Origin: Ralstonia insidiosa | Lineage (GTDB): Bacteria > Pseudomonadota > Gammaproteobacteria > Burkholderiales > Burkholderiaceae | Reading direction: 5' to 3' | NCBI RefSeq assembly: GCF_008801405.1 | Contig: NZ_VZPV01000002.1 | Span: 1-64,000, forward strand | Length of the DNA: 64,000 bases | Shown here: positions 8,381-16,606 of the stretch, one piece after another | How the letters are laid out: the number at the start of each line of letters is the position of its first letter | Position numbering within the stretch: position 1 is the first letter of the stretch | Notes under the pieces: model-generated | The model's input: only the letters and a program-made list of their open reading frames with translations | Told to the model about the DNA's origin: nothing | The model's database searches: none | Translations under genes and position numbers: made by a program

Positions 8381-9298
8381 ATGTCCAGACGCCTCGAAGG
8401 CTGCCTCTACCTCGCGCTTGCGATGGTGCTGGTGGGCAGCACGGTTACGGCCAGCAAGATCATCGCTGCCGGGCTCCCGCCATTCACCGCCACGGCGTTG
8501 CGCTTTGCGATAGCGCTGCCGCTGTTTCTCATTGCCATGCGCATGACCGGTGCGCGCTGGCCCGTGCTTTCACGCAAGGCATGGGGCCTTCTGTTCCTGC
8601 AGGCGGCGGCCGGCAGCGTGGGCTACACGACGCTGCTGATCTCTGGGCTTCGGCATACGTCGGCGGCAGATGCGGGCGTCATCATCGGCACGTTGCCGGT
8701 GGTATCCGCGCTCATTGCCATTGTGGTGCTGGGCGAACGGCCAGGGCGCGCGGTATTGGGGGCGATTGCACTGGCAACGGCCGGCGTGTTGGCCATCGCG
8801 TTCCAGCCAGGTAGCGACGCCGCGCATCCGCTCGCGGGCAACGTGCTGGTGATTGGCGCGGTCGTCTGCGAAGGGCTGTTCATCCTGCTCAACAAGCGGT
8901 TGCGCACACCCGTGCCACCGCTGGCGCTATCGACGCTGATGAGCATGTTTGGCTTGCTGACGGCCTTGCTGCCCGCCTTGTGGGAAGCCCCCTGGCAACT
9001 GCATGCCTCCGCCCAGGCAACGCACGCACTGGCCGCTATTGCCTACTACGCCATCGTGCCCACCGTCGGTGGCTTTGTGCTCTGGTATGCGGGGGCCGCA
9101 CGCGTAAGCGGTGCAGAGGCTGCGCTCTTCACCGCGCTCGCGCCGGTGGCCGCAGTCGCGTTTGCTGCCGTGCTGCTCGGTGAGGTGGTCAGCGTGCGGC
9201 AGATCAGCGGTATCACATGTGTGCTGGCGGCGGTGTTGAGCCTCGCCTTGGCGCGTTCGTCTGCACCGACTTCTTCCCGACCCAAGGAATCCACCTGA
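8381..9298 (+). CDS. EamA/DMT-superfamily inner-membrane exporter
   Basis: This 305-residue polytopic protein has about ten predicted membrane segments arranged as two EamA repeats (about 5-140 and 150-290), the standard length and layout for drug/metabolite transporters. Segments such as LALAMVLVGSTVTASKIIAAG and VLGERPGRAVLGAIALATAGVL are typical. The cargo is not readable from sequence; relatives export amino acids, nucleosides or small drugs. It ends two bases before the next gene, so they are co-transcribed, and it follows an AraC regulator that probably controls it. Confidence 0.87.
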   Translation: MSRRLEGCLYLALAMVLVGSTVTASKIIAAGLPPFTATALRFAIALPLFLIAMRMTGARWPVLSRKAWGLLFLQAAAGSVGYTTLLISGLRHTSAADAGVIIGTLPVVSALIAIVVLGERPGRAVLGAIALATAGVLAIAFQPGSDAAHPLAGNVLVIGAVVCEGLFILLNKRLRTPVPPLALSTLMSMFGLLTALLPALWEAPWQLHASAQATHALAAIAYYAIVPTVGGFVLWYAGAARVSGAEAALFTALAPVAAVAFAAVLLGEVVSVRQISGITCVLAAVLSLALARSSAPTSSRPKEST

Positions 9299-9300
9299 CC

Positions 9301-9993
9301 ATGCACTTCATTCATGCCCCACAGATCTGGCAAGACTTTCCCGAACTCGTGCCAGGCGTGCTGTCCGTCGAGGGTGTCCGACAAGATGCTTGCGTCGATG
9401 CGGGGATTGCCCGCCTGCAGGCAACCGCACGCGCTCGGTTGGCAGGCACACCGGAAGGCGAATTGCCAGAAATCCAGGCGTGGCGGCGCGCATTCTCGCG
9501 CATGGGCCTGAAACCCACGCAATACCGCTGCGCTGCGGAATCGCTCTTGCGGCGCTTCAGGAAGGATGACGCGCTACCGCAACTGCACCCGCTGATCGAC
9601 GTCTGCAACGCGGCCTCGCTGGCATTTGCGATTCCGGTGGCAGCGTTTGATGCAACGGCCATCGACGGGCATCTGACCGTCCGCCGCGCCACTGGCGACG
9701 AGCGCTATCTGACCTTCGCCGGCGAAATCGAGCAGCCCGATGTGGATGAGGTGATCTTTGCCGATGGCGCCGACCATGCGCATGCGCGCCGCTGGTGCCA
9801 CCGCCAGAGCGGCGATTCAGCCGTCCGCGCAGACACATCGGGCGCGTTGATCGTGGCGGAGGGCATGCACGCAAACGCAGCGGCAGACGTGCGTGCGCTG
9901 CTGGAAACGCTGGCGGCAACACTGACGGCTGCCGGGATGCGGGTCTCGGCGCCGCGCCTGCTGAGTGCGGCGGCGCCGGAATACGTGGCTTAG
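9301..9993 (+). CDS. B3/4 (PheT-like tRNA-binding) domain protein
   Basis: This 230-residue cytoplasmic protein starts MHFIHAPQIW at 9301. It matches the stand-alone B3/B4 family, whose domain is shared with phenylalanyl-tRNA synthetase beta chains (ARLAGTPEGELPEIQAWRRA, GLKPTQYRCAAESLLRR, LHPLIDVCNAASLAFAIPVAAFD). Free-standing copies may hydrolyse mis-charged aminoacyl-tRNA or bind amino acids, but this is unproven for the family. It begins two bases after the EamA gene stop, so it is in one operon with an exporter. Its stop overlaps that of the convergent terC-like gene. Confidence 0.8.
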   Translation: MHFIHAPQIWQDFPELVPGVLSVEGVRQDACVDAGIARLQATARARLAGTPEGELPEIQAWRRAFSRMGLKPTQYRCAAESLLRRFRKDDALPQLHPLIDVCNAASLAFAIPVAAFDATAIDGHLTVRRATGDERYLTFAGEIEQPDVDEVIFADGADHAHARRWCHRQSGDSAVRADTSGALIVAEGMHANAAADVRALLETLAATLTAAGMRVSAPRLLSAAAPEYVA

Positions 9994-11567
9994 GCTTCGG
10001 CGTCGGGCGCCGTCACCTCTTCCATGCGCTCGATGCGCACACGCACAATGCGGCGGCTGCCAGCTTCAAGGATGACGAAACGCAGGTCGTGGCGCACCAA
10101 CGTGTCGCCCACCTCAGGCAGACGATCCCACTGGTTGAACAGGTAGCCGCCCAGGCTCGTGGCGCCGCCACCTTCGTCGAGCAGCCAGTCGACGTGCAGC
10201 ACGTCTTCGAGCTGGCGCAGGTCGGCCTCGCCAGCCACCTCCCAGCAGCCTTCGCTCGCCTGCTCCACGTCAAGGCGCTCGTCTTCGTCGGGAAACTCCC
10301 CGGCAATGGCTTCCAGCACGTCGATGGGCGTCACCACGCCCTGCACCACGTCCAGGGGATCGATCACCAGCAGCATGCGCCCGCGCGCGCGCTTGAGCAG
10401 ATCCATCAAGCGCAGGATGCCGACGTTGTCCGACACCTTGAGCGCGGGCTTGACCGAGCGCTCCACGTCGATGGTGCCGCGCGTGTCGAGGTCCCCCATC
10501 AGATCCTTGGCGCGAGCCACGCCCACCAGGTCATCCAGGCCGCCTCGGCAGACCGGAAACTGGTTGTGCGGCACCGCCAGCAACAACTTGCGCGTGGTTG
10601 CCGCATCGGCCTCCAGGTCCACCCACGAAATGTCGTGGCGCGGCGTCATGACCGAACGCACCGAGCGCTCGGCCAAATCCAGCACGCCGCTGACCATGCT
10701 GCGTTCTTCGGGGCGGAACACAGCCTCGGGCGCGGGCTGGTCCGCATGGGGCGCGGTTTCGTGGGCCTCGGCATCGGCCGGGGTACCGCGGCGGTCGCCC
10801 AGCAGGCTCAGCACAGCGTCGGCAGTGCGCTCACGCAGCGGGCGGCGGCGCTCGTAGCGCACGGTATTGCGTTGCGCCACTTGGTTGAAGAACTCGATCA
10901 GGATCGAGAAACCGATGGCCGCATACAGATAGCCCTTCGGAATATGAAAGCCCAGCCCTTCCGCCACCAGGCTGAAACCGATCATCAGCAGGAAGCTCAG
11001 GCACAGCACCACCACGGTGCGATGCGCGTTGACGAAGTCCGTCAACGGGCGCGACGCAAACAGCATGGCGCCCATGGCGATCACCACGGCGGCAATCATC
11101 ACCGGCAGATCATTGACCATGCCCACCGCGGTGATGACGGAGTCGATGGAGAACACCGCGTCCAGAATCACCACCTGCGCGATCACGTTCCAGAACTTGC
11201 CGTGGCCGGTGCCGTGGCTCTCGTCCTGAGGCTCGCCATCCAGGCGTTCGTGCAGCTCAGATGTAGCCTTGAACAGCAGGAAGAACCCGCCCAGCAACAG
11301 GATGATCGAGCGCCCCGACAGATCCACCGACCCGATCGTCAGCAGCGGCTTGGTAAGCCCGATCAGCCATGACATGGCCATGAGCAACACCACCCGCATC
11401 CCCAGCGCCAGCCCCAGGCCGATCATCCGGGCACGATCGCGCTGCGCTGGCGGCAGCTTGTTGACGAGGATGGCAATGAAAACGAGGTTGTCGATGCCGA
11501 GAACGATCTCGAGCACCACCAGGGTGAACAGGCCGATCCAGATGGACGGGTCAGCAAGCCAAGTCAT
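9990..11567 (-). CDS. TerC-family membrane protein with CBS pair and CorC/HlyC domain
   Basis: This 525-residue protein has an N-terminal TerC-type membrane domain (about 1-250, seven or so segments; conserved LEIVLGIDNLVFIAIL and ILDAVFSIDSVITAVG with buried acidic residues). A CBS-domain pair follows (about 300-425, VMTPRHDISWVD and VVTPIDVLEAI), then a transporter-associated CorC/HlyC domain (about 435-515). The same architecture occurs in the YoaE/YegH group. A role in metal ion export or metallation of secreted proteins is suggested for TerC proteins, with CBS domains sensing nucleotides. It is monocistronic, with a stop-to-stop overlap at 9990-9993. Confidence 0.85.
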   Translation of the reverse strand: MTWLADPSIWIGLFTLVVLEIVLGIDNLVFIAILVNKLPPAQRDRARMIGLGLALGMRVVLLMAMSWLIGLTKPLLTIGSVDLSGRSIILLLGGFFLLFKATSELHERLDGEPQDESHGTGHGKFWNVIAQVVILDAVFSIDSVITAVGMVNDLPVMIAAVVIAMGAMLFASRPLTDFVNAHRTVVVLCLSFLLMIGFSLVAEGLGFHIPKGYLYAAIGFSILIEFFNQVAQRNTVRYERRRPLRERTADAVLSLLGDRRGTPADAEAHETAPHADQPAPEAVFRPEERSMVSGVLDLAERSVRSVMTPRHDISWVDLEADAATTRKLLLAVPHNQFPVCRGGLDDLVGVARAKDLMGDLDTRGTIDVERSVKPALKVSDNVGILRLMDLLKRARGRMLLVIDPLDVVQGVVTPIDVLEAIAGEFPDEDERLDVEQASEGCWEVAGEADLRQLEDVLHVDWLLDEGGGATSLGGYLFNQWDRLPEVGDTLVRHDLRFVILEAGSRRIVRVRIERMEEVTAPDAEA

Positions 11568-11676
11568 AGGGAGAAGTCAGTGACAGCGCAAATGCAATGC
11601 GCCGATGATAACCGCAGCGCACGCATGGCCCGCGCTGCGGCAGAGAACGCAACAAACGGGCCGGGCGTCCGTGCGC

Positions 11677-13065
11677 TCAGCGCTGGGCCATTTGGGAAGC
11701 CCGGGCGGCTTGTCCGGCCGGTTTTTCCTGCACGGGGCGATAGCCGTCGGTCAGCGTCTTGAGGAAAGCGACAATGTCGCGCACGTCAGCCTCGGAGAGC
11801 ACCGGCTTGTCTCCGGGCTTGCCACCAAAGGGCGGCTCCATGTTGACGTTGGCGCGGTACTGGGCCGGCAGATCGTCGAACTTGTCGACGGTGCCGTCGG
11901 CCTTGCGCGGATACCACTTCTGCGGCTGGGTATCGCGCTGGGCGTAGAAACGCACCGCATCTTCCAGCGTGTGGATGGCGCCATTGTGGAAGAACGTCTT
12001 GCGCAGCGCCACGTTGCGCAGTGACGGCGTGCGGAAGCGGCCGCAGTAGTCGGCGCGGTCCTTCAGGTCCGTTCGGTCAGGGCCGCACAGGCCCAGGTCA
12101 AAGAACGCCGGATCGGCATTGGCTGCCAACGTGCGGTTGCGTGGCACGCCCACCGCAATGTGGCCGAAATCGGTGAACGCAGGAAAGGCGCCGTCCTGCT
12201 TGATTGCGCTCACGTGGCACGAGGCGCAGTTGCCCTTGGCTGGGTCGGCAAAGACTTGCAGGCCGCGCATCTCCTGCGGCGACAGTTTGACCTGTTTGCG
12301 CAAGAACGCGTCGTACTTGCTGTCGTACGGATAGAACTCCGACGGCGTCTGCTGAAACACCTCCAGCGCCATCAGAGCGGCGCGGAAAGCCGTGTCTTCA
12401 TTGTCGAGAATGTCGTCGCCGAACACCTGGCGGAACGTCTGCGCGTGACGGCCATTGCGTAGCTTGGCCACCACCGCATCCGGCGTGCCGTTTGCCATTT
12501 CGTGCGCAGAAAGCAGCGGGATGCGTGCCTGGTCGTGCGTGGAGGACACTCGGCCGTCCCAGGTGTAACCGCCGGTCGGGCCCTGGTCTTCGGAATCGTT
12601 GCCATCGTTCTCGTAGAAGTGCTCGGAGAACGGCGGCACATTCTGGATGTAGCGCAATGACGGTGCGGCGCGCACGCCGGTCTTGTGCATGTCGGTGCCA
12701 CCCAGCTGCACCGACAGATCGTTCGGCGGGCCGTAGGCGTGCGTGGGGCTATGGCAGCTTGCGCAGGACTGCTTGCCCGAGGCAGACAGTGCGGGATCAA
12801 AGAACAGCGCCTTGCCCAGTGCCGTCATCGCTGGCACCGACGGACGGCGCGTCGCCATCATCGTGTAGAAGGCCTTTTCATAGGCCGGTGCTGACGGTGC
12901 GAAGGCAGCCACCGGCTTGGCTGCGGATGCGGGGGCTGACGGCACCGAGGCCGCCGCGGCCTGCGCCGACGAGGGCTCGCCGCGCTCGCACGCAGCCAAC
13001 CCGGCAAGCGCAAGCGCCGAAACAGCGATCACGCGAAACGTGGCAACAGGCAAAAGGCAGCGCAT
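11677..13065 (-). CDS. lipoprotein dihaem cytochrome c peroxidase family protein
   Basis: This 462-residue protein has a lipobox (LAGLAAC, lipidated C26) and an Ala/Pro/Ser-rich tether (about 27-60). Two haem-c motifs follow, C101-A-S-C-H105 and C280-A-S-C-H284, in the two-domain layout of the CcpA/MauG superfamily. Other family marks are LGKALFFDPALS, GRVSSTHDQA and FRTPSLRNVALRKTFFHNG. It probably sits in the periplasm anchored to a membrane and reduces peroxide with electrons from small cytochromes, but MauG-like relatives instead oxidise proteins. It is divergent from acpA across a 274-base promoter region. Confidence 0.87.
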   Translation of the reverse strand: MRCLLPVATFRVIAVSALALAGLAACERGEPSSAQAAAASVPSAPASAAKPVAAFAPSAPAYEKAFYTMMATRRPSVPAMTALGKALFFDPALSASGKQSCASCHSPTHAYGPPNDLSVQLGGTDMHKTGVRAAPSLRYIQNVPPFSEHFYENDGNDSEDQGPTGGYTWDGRVSSTHDQARIPLLSAHEMANGTPDAVVAKLRNGRHAQTFRQVFGDDILDNEDTAFRAALMALEVFQQTPSEFYPYDSKYDAFLRKQVKLSPQEMRGLQVFADPAKGNCASCHVSAIKQDGAFPAFTDFGHIAVGVPRNRTLAANADPAFFDLGLCGPDRTDLKDRADYCGRFRTPSLRNVALRKTFFHNGAIHTLEDAVRFYAQRDTQPQKWYPRKADGTVDKFDDLPAQYRANVNMEPPFGGKPGDKPVLSEADVRDIVAFLKTLTDGYRPVQEKPAGQAARASQMAQR

Positions 13066-13110
13066 TGGCGGTGGGCGGAATATTGGGAGCCTTGCAACTT
13101 AGCATGCAAG

Positions 13111-13144
13111 TGATGACACTTTGATGTCGTCAAACCTCTGTCAC
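13111..13144 (+). promoter_or_regulatory. GTCA-repeat region upstream of acid phosphatase
   Basis: A near-perfect inverted repeat (TGATGACA 13111-13118, TGTCGTCA 13125-13132, one mismatch) is followed by CTGTCAC at 13138. GTCA occurs at 13129 and 13140, eleven bases apart, which is the period of Pho-box half-sites. The first half-site is poor, so PhoB control is only a suggestion. Confidence 0.3.
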
Positions 13145-13339
13145 GTCAGCCCTTGGAGAACGTTCATGGTGGCAAATGTCTTCAAACGTTCGGTGGTGCC
13201 CCTGCTCCTCCTGATGATGGTTATCACGATCAATTGGACCGAGACTCGCTTCAGGCCAACGTTTTCATCATCAACTTGTCACACAGGAAGCCCAGACTCC
13301 GGCTCGCTTTCGTCCCCCACACAACAATCCAGGGAAATC

Positions 13340-15487
13340 ATGAGCCGAGCATTCCGTCTTCTGCCGCTGACCGCGCTGGTCGCGGCCAGCATGTCCGCCT
13401 GTGGCGGCAGTGACTCGAACAGCAGCGCCTCCACCCAGTCCACTTCGGGCGTGGTGACCGGCAGCTACTTCGAGCATGCCAAGGTCTGTATCGATGCCAA
13501 CAACAACGGCAAGTGCGATTCGGGTGAAACCAGCACCTATACCGATGCCAATGGCGCGTACACGCTGAGCGGCACGGGCGCCATCACGGTGGAAGTCGGC
13601 ACGGATGCTTTCCGCAACGACCCGGCTACGGGCGCCCACAATGCCATCACGCAACCGCTGGTGTTCCGCGCACCGGCCGGCGCCGCTGGCGTGATCAGCG
13701 CAATCTCGACGGAACTGGCTGCCCTGATGGACAGCAACGGCGGCGACATCAATGCTGCCAAGACGGCTCTGGCCGCACGCCTGGGCGTGACGATCGACAA
13801 GCTGCTGGAAGACCACAACAAGGAAAGCGACGCCAACATCAAGGCGGCGCTGCAGGCTGAAATCGATCAGGCCATCGCGCTCATCGCCGATGCCGTCGCC
13901 AGCGGCGGCGACATCAACAAGGGCATCCGCGACGGCGTTGCCAAGCGCATGGCGCTGAACAACAACGTAAAAACCATCGTCGTGATCTACGCGGAAAACC
14001 GCGGCTTCGATAACCTGTACGGGCTTTTCCCGGGCGCCAACGGCATCCCTGGCGTGAACCAGACCTCCACCGGCTCGTTCGTCGCGCAGAAGGACTTTGA
14101 TGGCTCCGTGCTGCCAAGCCTGCCGCCGACCTGGGGTGGTCTGACCGCCGCCGGCCAGACCGTGACGCTGCCGCAAGCCAGCACCACCGGCTGGGCCAAT
14201 AAGCCCTTCCAGATCGACAATCCGAACGGCATCAACGGTACGACCACCGTGGTTGGGCAGAACGTCATCACGCGCGACCTGGTGCACCGCTTCTATAACA
14301 ACCAGATGCAGATCAACGGCGGCAAGAACGACATGTTCGCTGCCTACTCCGACGCGGGCGGTCTGTCACTGGGCTACTACGACGGCAGCAAGATGTCGAT
14401 GTGGAAGATCGCCCAGCAGTACACGCTGGCGGATAACTTCTTCCAGGGCGCCTTCGGCGGCTCGTTCCTGAACCACCAGTACCTGATCTGCGCTTGTGCG
14501 CCGATCTACCCGAACGCAAAGACCTCGGTTGCCAGCGGCAACATCTCGCAAGTCACCGTCAACGCCAATGGCATCCCCGTGCTCAACCCGGGCACGAACA
14601 ACCCGACCTCGGTCCTGTCGGGTGCCCCGGTCTATGCCAAGGACAGCACGCTCACGGCCGACGATGGCTCGGGCGTGTTCTACGCGGTCAACACGATGCA
14701 GCCGCCGTACCAGCCGTCGGGCAACGGCGTGGCCAGCGGCAACGCTGCCTATGCGGATCCGACCAAGGCATCGACCATGCCGGCGCAATCGCAACAAGCC
14801 AACATTGGTGACCTGCTGACAGCCAAGGGCGTGAACTGGGCCTGGTACGCCGGCGCCTGGAACGCGGCCATCGCCGACGCCCCGAACGCCACGCGCAGCG
14901 TGATCTACGGCGGCACGATCCAGTTCCAGCCGCACCACCAGCCGTTCAACTACTTCACGCGCTTCGACCCGGCCACCACCACCGGTACCGCCGAGCGGGC
15001 AGCCCACCTGAAGGACTACGACGCCGCCTTCCTGCAAGACGCTGCCGCAGGCAAGCTGCCGGCTGTGACGTTCTACAAGCCGCAGGGCAACCTGAACCAG
15101 CACGCCGGTTATGCCAACGTGGCTGACGGTGACGCCCACATCGCAAACGTGATCGCCCAACTGCAGCAGAGCCCGCAGTGGAAGAACATGGTGATCGTTG
15201 TGACGTATGACGAAAACGGTGGCTTCTACGACCACGCCACGGTGCCGAAGGCTGACCGCTGGGGCCCGGGTACGCGCATCCCGGCGATCATCGTGTCGCC
15301 GTTCGCCAAGAAGGGCTTCGTTGACCACACCCAGTACGACACGGCTTCGGTGCTGCGCCTGATCACGCACCGCTTTGCCCTGCCGACGCTGCCGGGTCTG
15401 AAGCAGCGCGACGATGCGCTCGTCTCCAACGGCAACAAGCCGATGGGCGACCTGACCAACGCGCTGGACTTCTCGCAGTCGCAATAA
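13340..15487 (+). CDS. acpA: AcpA-type acid phosphatase / phosphoesterase lipoprotein
   Basis: This 715-residue exported enzyme starts MSRAFRLLPLTAL, chosen for the AGGGA site and signal peptide. A lipobox-like SMSAC near residue 20 suggests lipidation. A small N-terminal beta domain (about 32-75) carries a Ca-loop-like DANNNGKCDSGE, and a helical spacer leads to the phosphoesterase domain (about 205-710). That domain has AcpA hallmarks: VVIYAENRGFDNLYGLFPGANG-type start, GGSFLNHQY with the likely nucleophile S375, and YDENGGFYDH. The family removes phosphate from many monoesters and some members act as phospholipase C. A strong terminator follows. Confidence 0.86.
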   Translation: MSRAFRLLPLTALVAASMSACGGSDSNSSASTQSTSGVVTGSYFEHAKVCIDANNNGKCDSGETSTYTDANGAYTLSGTGAITVEVGTDAFRNDPATGAHNAITQPLVFRAPAGAAGVISAISTELAALMDSNGGDINAAKTALAARLGVTIDKLLEDHNKESDANIKAALQAEIDQAIALIADAVASGGDINKGIRDGVAKRMALNNNVKTIVVIYAENRGFDNLYGLFPGANGIPGVNQTSTGSFVAQKDFDGSVLPSLPPTWGGLTAAGQTVTLPQASTTGWANKPFQIDNPNGINGTTTVVGQNVITRDLVHRFYNNQMQINGGKNDMFAAYSDAGGLSLGYYDGSKMSMWKIAQQYTLADNFFQGAFGGSFLNHQYLICACAPIYPNAKTSVASGNISQVTVNANGIPVLNPGTNNPTSVLSGAPVYAKDSTLTADDGSGVFYAVNTMQPPYQPSGNGVASGNAAYADPTKASTMPAQSQQANIGDLLTAKGVNWAWYAGAWNAAIADAPNATRSVIYGGTIQFQPHHQPFNYFTRFDPATTTGTAERAAHLKDYDAAFLQDAAAGKLPAVTFYKPQGNLNQHAGYANVADGDAHIANVIAQLQQSPQWKNMVIVVTYDENGGFYDHATVPKADRWGPGTRIPAIIVSPFAKKGFVDHTQYDTASVLRLITHRFALPTLPGLKQRDDALVSNGNKPMGDLTNALDFSQSQ

Positions 15488-15510
15488 CGCCTGCAAGCGC
15501 AGTCCTCATG

Positions 15511-15547
15511 AAAAAGGCAGTCAGGAGACATTCCTGGCTGCCTTTTT
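15511..15547. terminator. bidirectional intrinsic terminator
   Basis: Sixteen-base arms (15511-15526 and 15532-15547) with one G-T pair and a 5-base loop are flanked by A5 and T5. It lies between the convergent acpA and dodecin genes and can serve both. Confidence 0.9.
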
Positions 15548-15553
15548 CTTTGC

Positions 15554-15802
15554 CTACTTGCCTTTCTTCTTGCCAGCAGGCTTTTCGCTCGCCAGGCTCT
15601 CCAGCCGCATCCCCACCTTGATCGTCACCTGCCAGTGAGCGATCTTGCCGTCCACCAGGTGGCCGCGCGTCTCGAGCACTTCAAACCAGTCCAGGTACTT
15701 CAGCGTCTCGCCGGCCCGGGCGATGGCATTGCGGATGGCCGCATCACTTGACTCCGGTGAAGACCCCACCAGTTCGATCATCTTGTAGGTATGGGAACCC
15801 AT
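15554..15802 (-). CDS. dodecin family flavin-binding protein
   Basis: This 82-residue protein starts MGSHTYKMIELVGSSPES, chosen because GGAGG lies four bases before the ATG and because dodecins start this way. The single dodecin fold is visible: a first strand with KMIELVG, a helix SDAAIRNAIARAGETL, then strands with W43-F-E-V (stacking tryptophan) and AHWQVTIKVGMRLE. Dodecins form hollow dodecamers that store or buffer flavins. A lysine-rich tail (AGKKKGK) extends past the fold. Flavin binding and any link to other genes here are inferred from family knowledge. Confidence 0.9.
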   Translation of the reverse strand: MGSHTYKMIELVGSSPESSDAAIRNAIARAGETLKYLDWFEVLETRGHLVDGKIAHWQVTIKVGMRLESLASEKPAGKKKGK

Positions 15803-16153
15803 ATCGCCTCCATGTTGGTCTGGGTGTCGTGCAGAAGGTCTCCTGCAGACTGCACGCTGAACGCGGTCACCACAGAGCGTGCGCCACGTCACTTACCAGA
15901 ATGGCTGCTGCTGCCCCACTCTGCCAGCCCATTTTTTGGTGGGCGAACTGAATGCCTGGCGGTTAATTGCGTTTACAAATTTGACAAAGCTTGTCACGCC
16001 GACCGACGCGGCGCGTCAAACCTGGCCAGGGCATCTGCTTGAACTGTCATATTTCGCAGGTACCCTGCGCGGCTTTTGTATGACATCACGGCATTCTGCC
16101 GCTGGCACAGAACGTGCCTAGGTAGTCCACCCGTGTCCCCATGAGGAGGCGCC
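15803..16153. promoter_or_regulatory. divergent intergenic region with 15-bp palindrome
   Basis: This 351-base gap between dodecin and the small gene at 16154 holds no credible gene. It is locally AT-rich, and at 15982-15996 carries TGACAA-AGC-TTGTCA, a perfect inverted repeat with a 3-base centre that overlaps a TTGACA hexamer. It looks like an operator; the regulator is unknown. Confidence 0.35.
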
Positions 16154-16417
16154 ATGCGCCACCCCGCCCAACAAGCTATCGCCACGCCCCCGCTTTCCCG
16201 CACGTCGTCTGCATCGCCGTCCGACACCTCGCGCCTGCTGGCCGAGACTGTCGCCTTCCATATCGAACGCAGCGGGCGCCGCATCGAGGCCACCTACTCG
16301 GCCCGCAACGGCATCGTCACGGTCAAACATCAGGGCAAATCCCTGTCCACCTATTCTCCGCAGGGCGATTTCAAGGCTGTTGCACGTCAACTGCTCAGCG
16401 TCATGCTGACCATCTGA
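16154..16417 (+). CDS. small hypothetical protein
   Basis: This 87-residue protein is preceded by a strong GAGGAGG site, which supports it as a real gene. It has a Ser/Thr/Pro-rich disordered start (about 1-28), then a compact part RLLAETVAFHIERSGRRIEATYSARNG followed by a strand-rich segment (VTVKHQGKSLSTYS) and a final helix ending LLSVMLTI. There is no signal peptide, membrane segment or known motif. It may be a cytosolic adaptor or DNA-associated protein, but no function is claimed. The next gene, an MFS exporter, is about 190 bases away. Confidence 0.6.
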   Translation: MRHPAQQAIATPPLSRTSSASPSDTSRLLAETVAFHIERSGRRIEATYSARNGIVTVKHQGKSLSTYSPQGDFKAVARQLLSVMLTI

Positions 16418-16606
16418 ACACACAGCGCAGCCGGACGGCCCTCAGCCCGCGGGCAGTGGTCATGGTGAAAGTTCCTGTAATGGTTTGCCGGCCGTTCCGC
16501 CCATTCAGCGCCCGCACGGCCGAACGCTTGTGGCCCACATCCGTTACGATGACGGGCATCCCGTTCATCACTTTTGCAGACTGCCGGTTTCCGGCGCGCA
16601 TTCACC

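Noticed and set aside
9795..11372. 525-codon forward frame antisense to the TerC-CBS gene
   Set aside because: It is His/Gln/Arg-rich with no recognisable motif; the reverse frame encodes a clear conserved protein.
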